Part shown: positions 32,952-40,558 of the stretch, piece by piece
How the letters are laid out: each line of letters starts with the position of its first letter
How positions within the stretch are numbered: position 1 is the stretch's first letter
From: an uncultured Prevotella sp.
Lineage (GTDB): Bacteria > Bacteroidota > Bacteroidia > Bacteroidales > Bacteroidaceae
Direction: 5' to 3'
NCBI GenBank assembly: GCA_905236165.1
Contig: CAJOOC010000081.1
Location: forward strand, 1-50,065
Length of the DNA: 50,065 nt
The notes under the pieces: generated by a model
Told to the model about the DNA's origin: nothing
The model's database searches: none
The model's input: only the letters and a program-made list of their open reading frames with translations
Translations under genes and position numbers: made by a program

Positions 32952-33779
32952 ATGAACCTTCTTTTCTTCGTCGTAGGCCCAGCCCCCATACTCCACATGC
33001 AGGCAATGTACGCCATTCGTACTGCCTATGCCCATGCACGTCCCGATGACAGGTTATACATCCTCACCGATGCACCAGCGCTATATGCCAGCCTGCCCAT
33101 CGTGACGGTGTTACCGCTGACTGCCGAAGAGATAAGCCGTTGGAAGGGAGACCAGGGATATTTCTTCCGCGTGAAGATCAATGCTATACGCAAGTTTGTT
33201 GCGGCTCATCCCGACGAGGATGTGATGTTTATGGATAGCGACACCTATTGCATACAGGACTTCTCCGGCATCCCAGCGTTGCTCTCACAGGGGTATGGCG
33301 TGATGCATCTTGACGAAGGGAGTATGGAGCAGATGAAGGGACAGTCAGGGGAGATGTGGCAGCAGACCTGCGGCAAGACCTTTGCCGGCATCACCATAGG
33401 TCTGCAGCACCACATGTGGAACAGCGGCATCGTGGCTATCCCTGCCGCAAACGCGGTAACTGTTATGGACAAGGCGTTAGAACTGTGCGATGCCTTTCTT
33501 GCTGCTGGAGTAACATGCTTTAATCTTGAGCAGTGGGCTGTAGCTATTGCCCTGCAGGAAGAGGTGAGGCAGCACACCATACGTGAGGCACACCGGCTCT
33601 TCGGTCACTATTGGCATCACAAATATGTTTGGTGTGAATACATCACGCGTTTCTTCACATATTCCTATGCATACGGACGAACCCTTGAGCAGGAACTGGA
33701 AGCGATACGCCACACCCACCACCGAAGCCTTGCACGCAAACTTGCAATAAAGAGGACCCTCCTCAAACTGCTGCACTAA
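32952..33779 (+). CDS. GT-A-type glycosyltransferase
   Basis: This 275-residue protein has a nucleotide-sugar binding DxD in VMFMDSDTYC, an N-terminal LLFFVVGPAP strand and WNSGIVAIP, features of GT-A/GT8-like enzymes. No CAZy family can be assigned by eye. The ATG at 32952 was chosen because the frame upstream is entirely hexamer repeat and would add about 56 implausible VPVIV residues. The gene lies inside the glycosyltransferase run and probably adds one sugar of the LOS or another surface glycan. Confidence 0.78.
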   Translation: MNLLFFVVGPAPILHMQAMYAIRTAYAHARPDDRLYILTDAPALYASLPIVTVLPLTAEEISRWKGDQGYFFRVKINAIRKFVAAHPDEDVMFMDSDTYCIQDFSGIPALLSQGYGVMHLDEGSMEQMKGQSGEMWQQTCGKTFAGITIGLQHHMWNSGIVAIPAANAVTVMDKALELCDAFLAAGVTCFNLEQWAVAIALQEEVRQHTIREAHRLFGHYWHHKYVWCEYITRFFTYSYAYGRTLEQELEAIRHTHHRSLARKLAIKRTLLKLLH

Positions 33780-33780
33780 G

Positions 33781-33844
33781 CATTTAGCTTATTTAAAGCT
33801 TAAAGGGACGTGGGCGTCTCGCCCGCGACAATGTTCAATGTTCA
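33781..33844. repeat. Partial composite module plus AATGTTC heptamers
   Basis: TTAAAGC-type units, GGGACGTGGGCGTCTC (33805-33820), CGCCCGCG and three CAATGTT/CAATGAA units. The last unit provides the ATG of the GT25 gene at 33845. Confidence 0.72.
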
Positions 33845-34555
33845 ATGAAAACAAACTTTCTCGTTATACATGTAAAAGGTCAGCGCTCGCGTGAGGCGTT
33901 CATAGAACAGCAGCTCGCGGCTCTTGATATGCCTTACAGCTACATCCTTGATGGCAACAAGGAGGACCTCACGCCTGAGATACTCGACACTTGGTTCAGT
34001 GGCGAGATGCATAGCGTGGGCCCTGCTGCCAGCTGTACCTACAAACATCTGCTGGCTTGTCAGCATATTGTTGATAACGACCTGGATGGGGCATTGATAA
34101 TAGAGGATGACCTGCGTTTCTACTCTCGTTTCAAGAACTTTTTTATGAAGAGCCTTGACGAGATACGTACCTTGCATGCTGATGAGCCGCTTATCACCAA
34201 CTATGAGGAGAGCAGTCTCATGCTTGTGCCACGCAGCAAGCGCATCAAGGGCAAGGTGCTACATCTTGCCTCACGCGACCGTTTCGCTGGCTGCTACTAT
34301 GTTAACCGCACTGCCGCTCTGACGATCCTCTCCTTTGTCAGGGAGCATAAGACCGACGTGCCCATCGACCGTCTGCACAGCCTCTTGACGGAGAAAGGTC
34401 TGATAAACTATTACTGGAGCTATCCCTGCCTTGCATGCCAGTGTAGCTGTGACGGCACTATGCCCACCATGATACCGACGCGGCCACGCCCGCTCAAGCG
34501 ACTCAAATGGCTCTATAAGCGCATCTATAAACACCTGCTTTACTCTCTGCGTTGA
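33845..34555 (+). CDS. GT25-like LPS glycosyltransferase
   Basis: The protein has 236 residues. The N-terminus (FLVIHVKGQRSREAFIEQQL), the AASCTYKHLLACQ segment and GALIIEDDLRF match the GT25 (LPS galactosyltransferase) pattern of a Ser-Cys-x2-H/K-H block followed by a DxD-like acidic motif. It would add a hexose to LPS/LOS core. The stop TGA overlaps the next gene's TTG start (34552-34555), which implies translational coupling. The start codon is the last unit of a heptamer repeat. Confidence 0.82.
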   Translation: MKTNFLVIHVKGQRSREAFIEQQLAALDMPYSYILDGNKEDLTPEILDTWFSGEMHSVGPAASCTYKHLLACQHIVDNDLDGALIIEDDLRFYSRFKNFFMKSLDEIRTLHADEPLITNYEESSLMLVPRSKRIKGKVLHLASRDRFAGCYYVNRTAALTILSFVREHKTDVPIDRLHSLLTEKGLINYYWSYPCLACQCSCDGTMPTMIPTRPRPLKRLKWLYKRIYKHLLYSLR

Positions 34556-35589
34556 AACGTTTTTATTATACATACTTTCGCCATACCCGCAAGAACAGCC
34601 ACCTGAGCTATTTCCTGCGTAGCATCATCAGGTATATCATGCCGCAATGGTATCTCAACCTGAGAGTGAGGGCCATACGTCGCCGTTACTCACGTATGAC
34701 GGAAGAGGAACGTAAGTATGTTGATGACCGCGTTGACTACTACTGCAAGTTCTGCGACAGCATACTTTTGCCCGATGATGCTCCGCAGCTCTCTGGGTTC
34801 ACGTATAAGCAGCGGGAGTCATATGTTCATGACTACGTCAACAGCACATATTTCTTTGATGCCTACGAATACATACGCTTCTATCCCAAACATCTGCGTT
34901 GGGCCTATAACCCAGGCGACGTGAACTATCTCTTCCCCGTTCCTGAGATAACGAAGAGCCGTCCTGTTGCCTCTCCCCCCGCTGGAGAGCCAGAAATGCC
35001 TCTTCCCGTTGGAGAGTCTGCGATACCATCGCAGACAAACCGCAACAACATCCTTCTCAACCTCGACAAGGTGCGCCACTTCACTTGGATTACCGACCCG
35101 TTCTCGTGGGAGGAGAAGGAGTGCCGCATCCTCTTCCGTGGCGATGCCTCGAATAAGCCGCGCCGTCTGCGTTTCATTGAGATGTGGAAGGACCATCCTT
35201 GGTGCGACCTTGTCAGCACGGGCAATATGTCGCTCTACGACCATCTGTCCTATCGTTACATCATGGCCCTCGAGGGCAACGACGTAGCGAGCAACCTGAA
35301 GTGGGTGATGAGCAGCAACTCTGCTGCCGTCATGCCGCGTCCCACGTGTGAGACGTGGTTTATGGAAGAACGCCTCATCCCCGGCTATCATTATATTGAG
35401 ATAGCCGCCGACTATCACGACCTCATTGATAAGATTTCTTATTATGAGGCACACCCCGGGGAGGCAAAAGAAATCGTGGAACATGCCCACCAGTGGTGCA
35501 AGCAGTTCCACGATAAAAAGCGTGAAGACCTGATTTCAGTACGTGTCCTTGACAAGTACTTCCGTCTTACCGGACAATCACTCAGCTAA
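34552..35589 (+). CDS. GT90 (CAP10-like) LPS glycosyltransferase
   Basis: The protein has 345 residues from a TTG start overlapping the upstream stop. The C-terminal half has ILFRGDASNKPRR, YRYIMALEGNDVASNLKW and SNSAAVMPRPTCETWFME, the core of GT90/CAP10 enzymes such as LpsA, which transfer hexoses to lipooligosaccharide. Residues of about 139-163 are a Pro/Glu-rich insert coded by repeats, including the TCTGCGAT palindrome at 35012-35036, between two conserved blocks. The 3' end overlaps the convergent lipase gene by 12 bp. Confidence 0.85.
   Translation: MKRFYYTYFRHTRKNSHLSYFLRSIIRYIMPQWYLNLRVRAIRRRYSRMTEEERKYVDDRVDYYCKFCDSILLPDDAPQLSGFTYKQRESYVHDYVNSTYFFDAYEYIRFYPKHLRWAYNPGDVNYLFPVPEITKSRPVASPPAGEPEMPLPVGESAIPSQTNRNNILLNLDKVRHFTWITDPFSWEEKECRILFRGDASNKPRRLRFIEMWKDHPWCDLVSTGNMSLYDHLSYRYIMALEGNDVASNLKWVMSSNSAAVMPRPTCETWFMEERLIPGYHYIEIAADYHDLIDKISYYEAHPGEAKEIVEHAHQWCKQFHDKKREDLISVRVLDKYFRLTGQSLS
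35012..35036. repeat. TCTGCGAT palindrome, in frame in the GT90 gene
   Basis: GAGAGTCTGCGATACCATCG then CAGAC is the inverted orientation of the unit at 28989. It codes for ESAIPSQ; the regulator gene reads the same unit as GSAIPS. Confidence 0.72.
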
Positions 35590-37236
35590 TTCTACCTGAA
35601 TACCGGCAGAGATAAACCAGTTTGCAAGAATCGACTGGTATTGTCGCAGCAGGTATGCGGGCCCGTCGAGTTCTCTTGTCATTATGGTGTTATACGCCTC
35701 ATCAACGGTGGCTACTTCTCCCTTAGCACCAGAAGGCGCGGTGGTGAGGTAGTTATACACAGCCATAAGGTCGGTAATGCTTATACCAGAGTCATCCAGC
35801 ATCTCGTAGAGTGCCGTGAGGTCCAAGCCCACCTTCTCCAGAGCGTTATTCACCTTTGTCAGTATTGAGAAGAAATCAGGTGCCGCACCTGAACCGTTGC
35901 CGTTGCCGCTGGTGGCGTCTTTGATGATTTTCCTCAGGTCGATGCCCCAACTCTCAAGGGCCTTTATCGCTTTCATCAGGTCAAGATCCTTCACTATAGT
36001 GTTATAGCCGCGGTTCAATTCACCTTCATAATACATCACAGGCCACAACTGCAGCGCCGCAGCTGTCTGTATGAACCATGTTACTGCCGTCACACCGTGA
36101 TCTACCTTGAAGAGGATGGTGTTGGTCTGCAGGTTTGTCTTTCCGGGCACTATGCTTGGCTTGAATCCCTGATCCTTCATCCATGAGAAGACACCGCGTA
36201 CTGACTGTATGGGCGTATAGGAGTCGTGACGTGAATTGGTGATGAAGAATTTCTGTGTCTTGTCGATGTCCCAGCCCTCAGTGAGGCTTATCTCTTTCAG
36301 TTTATTGCGTATCACCTTCGCTTCTTCGCTGTTCACGTCAAGGTAGAGGGGCTGAAAGACATGTTTCAGGCTGTCGGTGGCAATGAGTGTCTTCAATGCG
36401 TCTGTGTGGTACTTCTTCTGTAGTATCCACTCATTGATGTGGGAAGCCACAGGGTCCTTGAAGACCTTGGTATAGTCCAGTCCGAGATGGTATGTCTCGT
36501 TGAGACTTACAATCATCAGCACTATGCCGGGCATGTAGCTTGCTGTGGGCTGTTTCACCATCTCTGTATAAGCCTTTTCGAGATCGAGGGGACCGCCTCC
36601 AGCGAAAGTCTTGTCGAAGACAATGCCCTTGTCACGATACTCATTGTCGCGTACCTTGGCAACAAACATCGCCTCGCTGCCTCCCTGTGAGTATCCTATA
36701 TTGAAGAGGTATTTACCCTGGTCTATGTTACGGTCCTTCATGAGCTGTCGTGCCGCCAGCAGTCCGTCGAGCGAGTTGCGGGCATTGACACTACCGCAGA
36801 GGAAGGCCTGTGGACGGTCTGCTGAAGCACCGAGGCCGATATAGTCGCTCATCACCATGATGTAGTTGGGCTTCAGGGGGTTGGCTATGATGCACTGGCT
36901 CAGGTCTTCGCCTCTGACCGTAGGAGCAGCCTTGGCATCGGAATGGGTGTAGTGGTTGTAGAGTATGACACCGTCGCAGGGCACTGTGCGCGAATATATC
37001 TCAGAAGGGATGAGGATGAGTCCGCTGATGGTCAGGGGCTTGCCGTCAGCATCCGTTGAGGTGTATTCGTAATGTATGCGGTGAACGTCGCGTCTTCCCA
37101 TTGTTATGGGAATGGTATCTATGAAGGCACGGATGGAGGTGTCATTCTCCATTACTATTTTATAAGAGGTGTCCTGCGCTGACAGTTTCAGGACACTAAG
37201 CATCATTATGAGTAGTATTGCTGATATCTTGTTCAT
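35578..37236 (-). CDS. Secreted alpha/beta-hydrolase (lipase-like)
   Basis: The protein has 552 residues from ATG 37236, with a signal peptide ending near KLSAQ. The nucleophile elbow is GYSQGG (GxSxG), and the preceding VMSDYIGLGAS resembles the secretory lipase family (LIP). A late DHGVTA segment offers the catalytic His; the Asp is probably in NSRHDSYTP. A Ser/Gly/Asn linker (GNGNGSGA) separates the C-terminal 100 residues. It probably cleaves esters in the periplasm or outside the cell. GGAGG lies eight bases before the ATG, an unusually good Shine-Dalgarno for this genome. It is co-transcribed with the EEP gene, whose stop lies 13 bp upstream. Confidence 0.82.
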   Translation of the reverse strand: MNKISAILLIMMLSVLKLSAQDTSYKIVMENDTSIRAFIDTIPITMGRRDVHRIHYEYTSTDADGKPLTISGLILIPSEIYSRTVPCDGVILYNHYTHSDAKAAPTVRGEDLSQCIIANPLKPNYIMVMSDYIGLGASADRPQAFLCGSVNARNSLDGLLAARQLMKDRNIDQGKYLFNIGYSQGGSEAMFVAKVRDNEYRDKGIVFDKTFAGGGPLDLEKAYTEMVKQPTASYMPGIVLMIVSLNETYHLGLDYTKVFKDPVASHINEWILQKKYHTDALKTLIATDSLKHVFQPLYLDVNSEEAKVIRNKLKEISLTEGWDIDKTQKFFITNSRHDSYTPIQSVRGVFSWMKDQGFKPSIVPGKTNLQTNTILFKVDHGVTAVTWFIQTAAALQLWPVMYYEGELNRGYNTIVKDLDLMKAIKALESWGIDLRKIIKDATSGNGNGSGAAPDFFSILTKVNNALEKVGLDLTALYEMLDDSGISITDLMAVYNYLTTAPSGAKGEVATVDEAYNTIMTRELDGPAYLLRQYQSILANWFISAGIQVELAE

Positions 37237-37249
37237 GTCATTCCTCCTT

Positions 37250-38392
37250 TCATTCAATAGTTATTTTTCTCGCCTTCTTGCCGTCAAACACTATGAACAT
37301 ACCCTTCGTAGGCTTGTCCACGCGCTGTCCCTGAAGGTTGTACCAAACAGTCCCGTTAGTGTTTTCGCTCCCGTTCCCGTTAACGTTGATAATCCCGCTC
37401 TTGCTGTCAGTCACTTCGAATGTGGCGGCAATAGGGAAATGATCACCTAAAGGTGCACCATTTACCATGTAACCCTCTTTGTCGCAGCTGAAGCTTACGG
37501 CTTTTATCTGCTTGCCCACTGTGGGGTTGATATACAGAATTTTGTCGAGCGTCTCGCCTGTCGTCACTTCATGGTCGAGGGTGGTGTTGCCCTCCTCGTA
37601 AGTGGGATAGACACCACTGTTCTTCAGTTCTACCCACACGTCCTTCACCGTTGCCTTGCCGGTAGCCTCGATGGCATCAATGAAGATTTCCTTCACACGG
37701 TCGCGCAGATAGAAGGAGTTGACGTCACCCAGCACTATCACGGGTCTCTCGTCAAAATGCTCCATGATATAGTCGCGCAGCTGCTCCCACTGTGCCTGGC
37801 GTGCCTGACGGTCGGGTGTGGCCTTGCCCTCAGCGGTGTCAAGTTCATTCTCGGCATCCATGTGCATGTTGTACACCACGATGCCTGTGCCGTCGGTCAG
37901 CGTGGCCTCATAGCGGCGAAAACCCTTGGTCACCATCATGTCATTGTCGTGACTGAACTTTCCGAAACCGTCGTTCCATGCTGTGCGCTCACCGCTGCCG
38001 GGCTGCATTGTGATGTTGCTCCTCCAGCAGGCACCAAGACCGTCACATGGGAAACGGAGGTTCTGCAGGTAGCGGAAGTCGATGGAGTAGCCCTCCAAAC
38101 CAATGCTGCCCGACCATGTGTCGAAGGTGTAAGTGTCTTCCAGCACCGATGTCAGTTCATCGTGATAATTAAAGTCCTCCTGCATGAAGACCATGTCATA
38201 ATTCTTTTTGGTGAGGTACTTGCTTATCCTCACGCTGCCTGCACTACCTGGGCCTTCCGGGTTCACGTTGAACATCAGAATCTTCTGTGGTAGGCCTTCA
38301 ACATTCAGCGTAGTAATGCTAAAGTTTTCTGCCCTTGCAGAAAATGGCAAGCATGTCGAAATAATTAATAATGTAAGTAAACGTATAATCAT
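37250..38392 (-). CDS. Secreted endonuclease/exonuclease/phosphatase-fold enzyme
   Basis: The protein has 380 residues, with a signal peptide ending around FSARA. EEP superfamily motifs are in order: TLNVEGLP, MQEDFNY (metal Glu), NMHMDAE, LGDVNS, DKILYI and GDHFPI (catalytic Asp-His). Members are extracellular nucleases, sphingomyelinases or phosphoinositide phosphatases; the secreted form and HMDAE spacing leave nuclease and sphingomyelinase both possible. It ends in the YNLQGQR..KGMFIVFDGKK tail shared with the GH3 and pectinesterase proteins, again preceded by a hexamer-coded NVNGN linker. Confidence 0.85.
   Translation of the reverse strand: MIIRLLTLLIISTCLPFSARAENFSITTLNVEGLPQKILMFNVNPEGPGSAGSVRISKYLTKKNYDMVFMQEDFNYHDELTSVLEDTYTFDTWSGSIGLEGYSIDFRYLQNLRFPCDGLGACWRSNITMQPGSGERTAWNDGFGKFSHDNDMMVTKGFRRYEATLTDGTGIVVYNMHMDAENELDTAEGKATPDRQARQAQWEQLRDYIMEHFDERPVIVLGDVNSFYLRDRVKEIFIDAIEATGKATVKDVWVELKNSGVYPTYEEGNTTLDHEVTTGETLDKILYINPTVGKQIKAVSFSCDKEGYMVNGAPLGDHFPIAATFEVTDSKSGIINVNGNGSENTNGTVWYNLQGQRVDKPTKGMFIVFDGKKARKITIE
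37355..37390. repeat. Hexamer array before the EEP C-terminal tail
   Basis: Six GTTNNC-like units on the plus strand, read on the minus strand as INVNGNGSENTN, directly before the WYNLQGQR tail. Confidence 0.8.
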
Positions 38393-38413
38393 ATTTTTTG
38401 TCTGTTTATGTGA

Positions 38414-38911
38414 TTATTTATTGGCGTTCCCGTCCCCGTTTTCGTTATCGTTATCGTTCTCATGCTTCCCTCGGTGAAGGTCAAAGCGGTGCAGGAAGAA
38501 GTTAAATGCCTCCAGACCTATCAGCACGAATACTGTTGATGCTATGGCGAGGAGATACATTCCTCCGCCGCAGGCCATTCCGATGGCAGCAGTGACCCAT
38601 ACGCCAGCTGCGGTGGTGAGGCCGCGAACGGTGTTCTTGTGTATCATGATAGTGCCGGCACCGATGAAACCAATGCCTGTTACCACCTGTGCAGCGATGC
38701 GCGACACGTCGAGACGGATGGGTGACTGGAAATCATCGCTCAGCACGCCCTCAAAGCCATAGGCTGATATTATCATGAACAGCGCCGAACCGAGGGCCAC
38801 GAGGAAATGTGTGCGAAAGCCTACGGCCTTCTCACGATATTCGCGCTCAAGGCCAATCATGCCGCCTAAGCACGAAGCAATAAATATTCGGGTTATAAAT
38901 GTTAGTTCCAC
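38414..38911 (-). CDS. MgtC/SapB-family membrane protein
   Basis: This 165-residue protein has about four membrane helices and the family core GGMIGLEREYREKAVGFRTH, GIGFIGAGTIM and GLTTAAGVWVTAAIGMACG. MgtC proteins support growth at low Mg and modulate the F-type ATPase in Salmonella; the role here is inferred by family only. The last 14 or so residues (HENDNDNENGDGNANK) come from a hexamer array and are not part of the family, so the stop codon position depends on the repeat. It is probably the first gene of the run leading to the EEP and lipase genes. Confidence 0.88.
   Translation of the reverse strand: MELTFITRIFIASCLGGMIGLEREYREKAVGFRTHFLVALGSALFMIISAYGFEGVLSDDFQSPIRLDVSRIAAQVVTGIGFIGAGTIMIHKNTVRGLTTAAGVWVTAAIGMACGGGMYLLAIASTVFVLIGLEAFNFFLHRFDLHRGKHENDNDNENGDGNANK
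38426..38461. repeat. Hexamer array coding for the MgtC C-terminus
   Basis: Six units (GTTCCC, GTCCCC, GTTTTC, GTTATC twice, GTTCTC), read on the minus strand as ENDNDNENGDGN. Confidence 0.88.
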
Positions 38912-38942
38912 TTTTCAATCTTAAATTTTCAATCTTTAATTC

Positions 38943-39022
38943 GTCTTCGTTCCCGTTCCCGTTTTCGTTTTCGTCTTCGTAGGTGCAAAGCACCGTTTCG
39001 TACCCAGGGACGTGGGCGTCCC
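38943..39022. repeat. Hexamer array, hairpin and GGGACG palindrome
   Basis: Six GTTNNC/GTCTTC units (38943-38978), the hairpin GGTGCAAAGCACC and the palindrome GGGACGTGGGCGTCCC (39007-39022), followed by a TTCAATC-type repeat that codes for the last residues of the aldo/keto reductase. The gap of 120 bp is all repeat. Confidence 0.75.
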
Positions 39023-39031
39023 GCTCGGGGT

Positions 39032-40456
39032 TCAATCTTCAGTGTTCAAAGCTTTATTCTGTTTCAGGGCCTCAACAAACTCACTGATTTTATGCATCTC
39101 TCTCGGTATGCGTATTCTCTGTGGACAGTGAGGCTCACATTGTCCGCATCCTATGCAGTGGTCTGCCTGACGTGCGCGAGGCACGGCACGATCCAGCCCT
39201 ATGAGGTATTTGTCGCGCAGTTCCCAGTATTGTTTGTTCATCTTCAGGCGCGGCAGCGTACCGTCGTTCTTGCATTTGTTATAGTGCACGAAGATGCCAG
39301 GTATATCGATGCCGTAAGGGCAGGGCATGCAGTATTTACAGTCATTGCATGGTATGGTCTCCAACCCCACTATCTGCTCGGCAACGGTTGTCTGCAGGTA
39401 TTGCATCTCAACGTTGGTAAGAGGTTTCAGTGGACAGTAGGAGAGGAGGTTGTCCTTCAGGTGTTCCATAAATGTCATGCCTGAGAGTACGGTGAGCACC
39501 CCTTCGGGCGTACCGGCATAGCGGAAGGCCCACGATGCTACGCTGCGCTCAGGGTCGCGGCGCTTCAGCTCCGTAGCGAGATACTGTGGCAACTTGCTAA
39601 GACGCCCTCCCAGCAGCGGCTCCATAATGACGGCGGGGATGCCCAGCTTCTGCAGTTCTCCATAGAGATAGCGAGCATCGGTGTTCTGGTCGTTGATCTC
39701 GTCGGCATAATTCCAGTCAAGGTAGTTGAGCTCTATCTGCACAAAGTCCCATTGGTATTTGTCGTGATGAGCCAGCAGATAGTCAAACACCTCTATGTCG
39801 CCGTGATAGGAGAAACCGAGGTTGCGTATGCGTCCTGCCTTGCGTTCTGCGAGCAGAAAGTCGAGGATGCCGTTATTCAGGTAGCGCCCCTCAAGGGACT
39901 CCATCCCACCCATGCCGATGCCGTGCAGGAGGTAGTAGTCGATGTAGTTCACCTGCAGCTCCTTCATGGAGTTGTGGTACATCTCGATGCTGGCCTCACG
40001 GCTCCAGGTGTCAGGCGCGAAGTTCGACAGCTTCGTGGCCACATGATATTCTGACCGCTTGTGGCGGCTCAGGGCTATGCCTGTGCTGCGTTCCGATAGT
40101 CCTTGGCAATAGGCTGGGGAGGTGTCGAAATAGTTCACGCCGTGCTCTATGGCATAGTCCACTTGGCGGTTCACCATCTCCTGGTCAATCTCATCGCTAC
40201 TCTCGCGCGCTGAGGGACTGCTGCCTTTGGTCGGAAGACGCATCATGCCAAAGCCCAGCAGCGACACCTCCTCGCGAGTCTTGGGGTTGGTGCGGTAGGT
40301 CATCTTACCCACGGGTGGCTCCACCTGACGAACATAGTCTTCGGCAGCGGGGTTATCAGCCTGCTTCTTGCAGCCTGTCAGCAACGCCGCAGCACCAGCG
40401 GTGCCACCAGCAAAAAGTTTCAGGAATTGACGTCGGTCTATATTGTTGTTGTTCAT
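39032..40456 (-). CDS. Tat-exported aldo/keto reductase with ferredoxin domain
   Basis: The protein has 474 residues. The N-terminus carries a twin-arginine signal (RRQFLK, residues 8-13) ending in a lipobox LLTGC (Cys29), so it is probably a Tat-exported lipoprotein. The aldo/keto reductase barrel has FDTSPAYCQGLSE (catalytic Tyr region), ATKLSN and YYLLHGIG. The C-terminus has two [4Fe-4S] motifs, CNDCKYCMPC..CPYG and CIGCGQCEPHC. Cofactor-loaded Fe-S enzymes are classic Tat cargo, and the tatA-tatC genes lie upstream on the same strand. The electron partner is likely the membrane ferredoxin encoded next to it. The substrate is unknown. Confidence 0.88.
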   Translation of the reverse strand: MNNNNIDRRQFLKLFAGGTAGAAALLTGCKKQADNPAAEDYVRQVEPPVGKMTYRTNPKTREEVSLLGFGMMRLPTKGSSPSARESSDEIDQEMVNRQVDYAIEHGVNYFDTSPAYCQGLSERSTGIALSRHKRSEYHVATKLSNFAPDTWSREASIEMYHNSMKELQVNYIDYYLLHGIGMGGMESLEGRYLNNGILDFLLAERKAGRIRNLGFSYHGDIEVFDYLLAHHDKYQWDFVQIELNYLDWNYADEINDQNTDARYLYGELQKLGIPAVIMEPLLGGRLSKLPQYLATELKRRDPERSVASWAFRYAGTPEGVLTVLSGMTFMEHLKDNLLSYCPLKPLTNVEMQYLQTTVAEQIVGLETIPCNDCKYCMPCPYGIDIPGIFVHYNKCKNDGTLPRLKMNKQYWELRDKYLIGLDRAVPRARQADHCIGCGQCEPHCPQRIRIPREMHKISEFVEALKQNKALNTED

Positions 40457-40469
40457 TGGACGTTGTTTT

Positions 40470-40558
40470 TTGTCGTTATACCGTTATTACGTTATACCGT
40501 TAATATTCAATATTCAATTATCAATCTCTCCCTCCCCCAGGGGAGGGCCGGGGGGCTT
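40470..40558. repeat. CCGTTATAC units and G/C palindrome upstream of the reductase
   Basis: CGTTATAC-type units (40473-40502), ATTCAAT heptamers and the palindrome CCCTCCCCCAGGGGAGGG followed by CCGGGGGG. The last is the reductase-to-ferredoxin boundary and may reduce read-through between the two genes. Confidence 0.7.
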
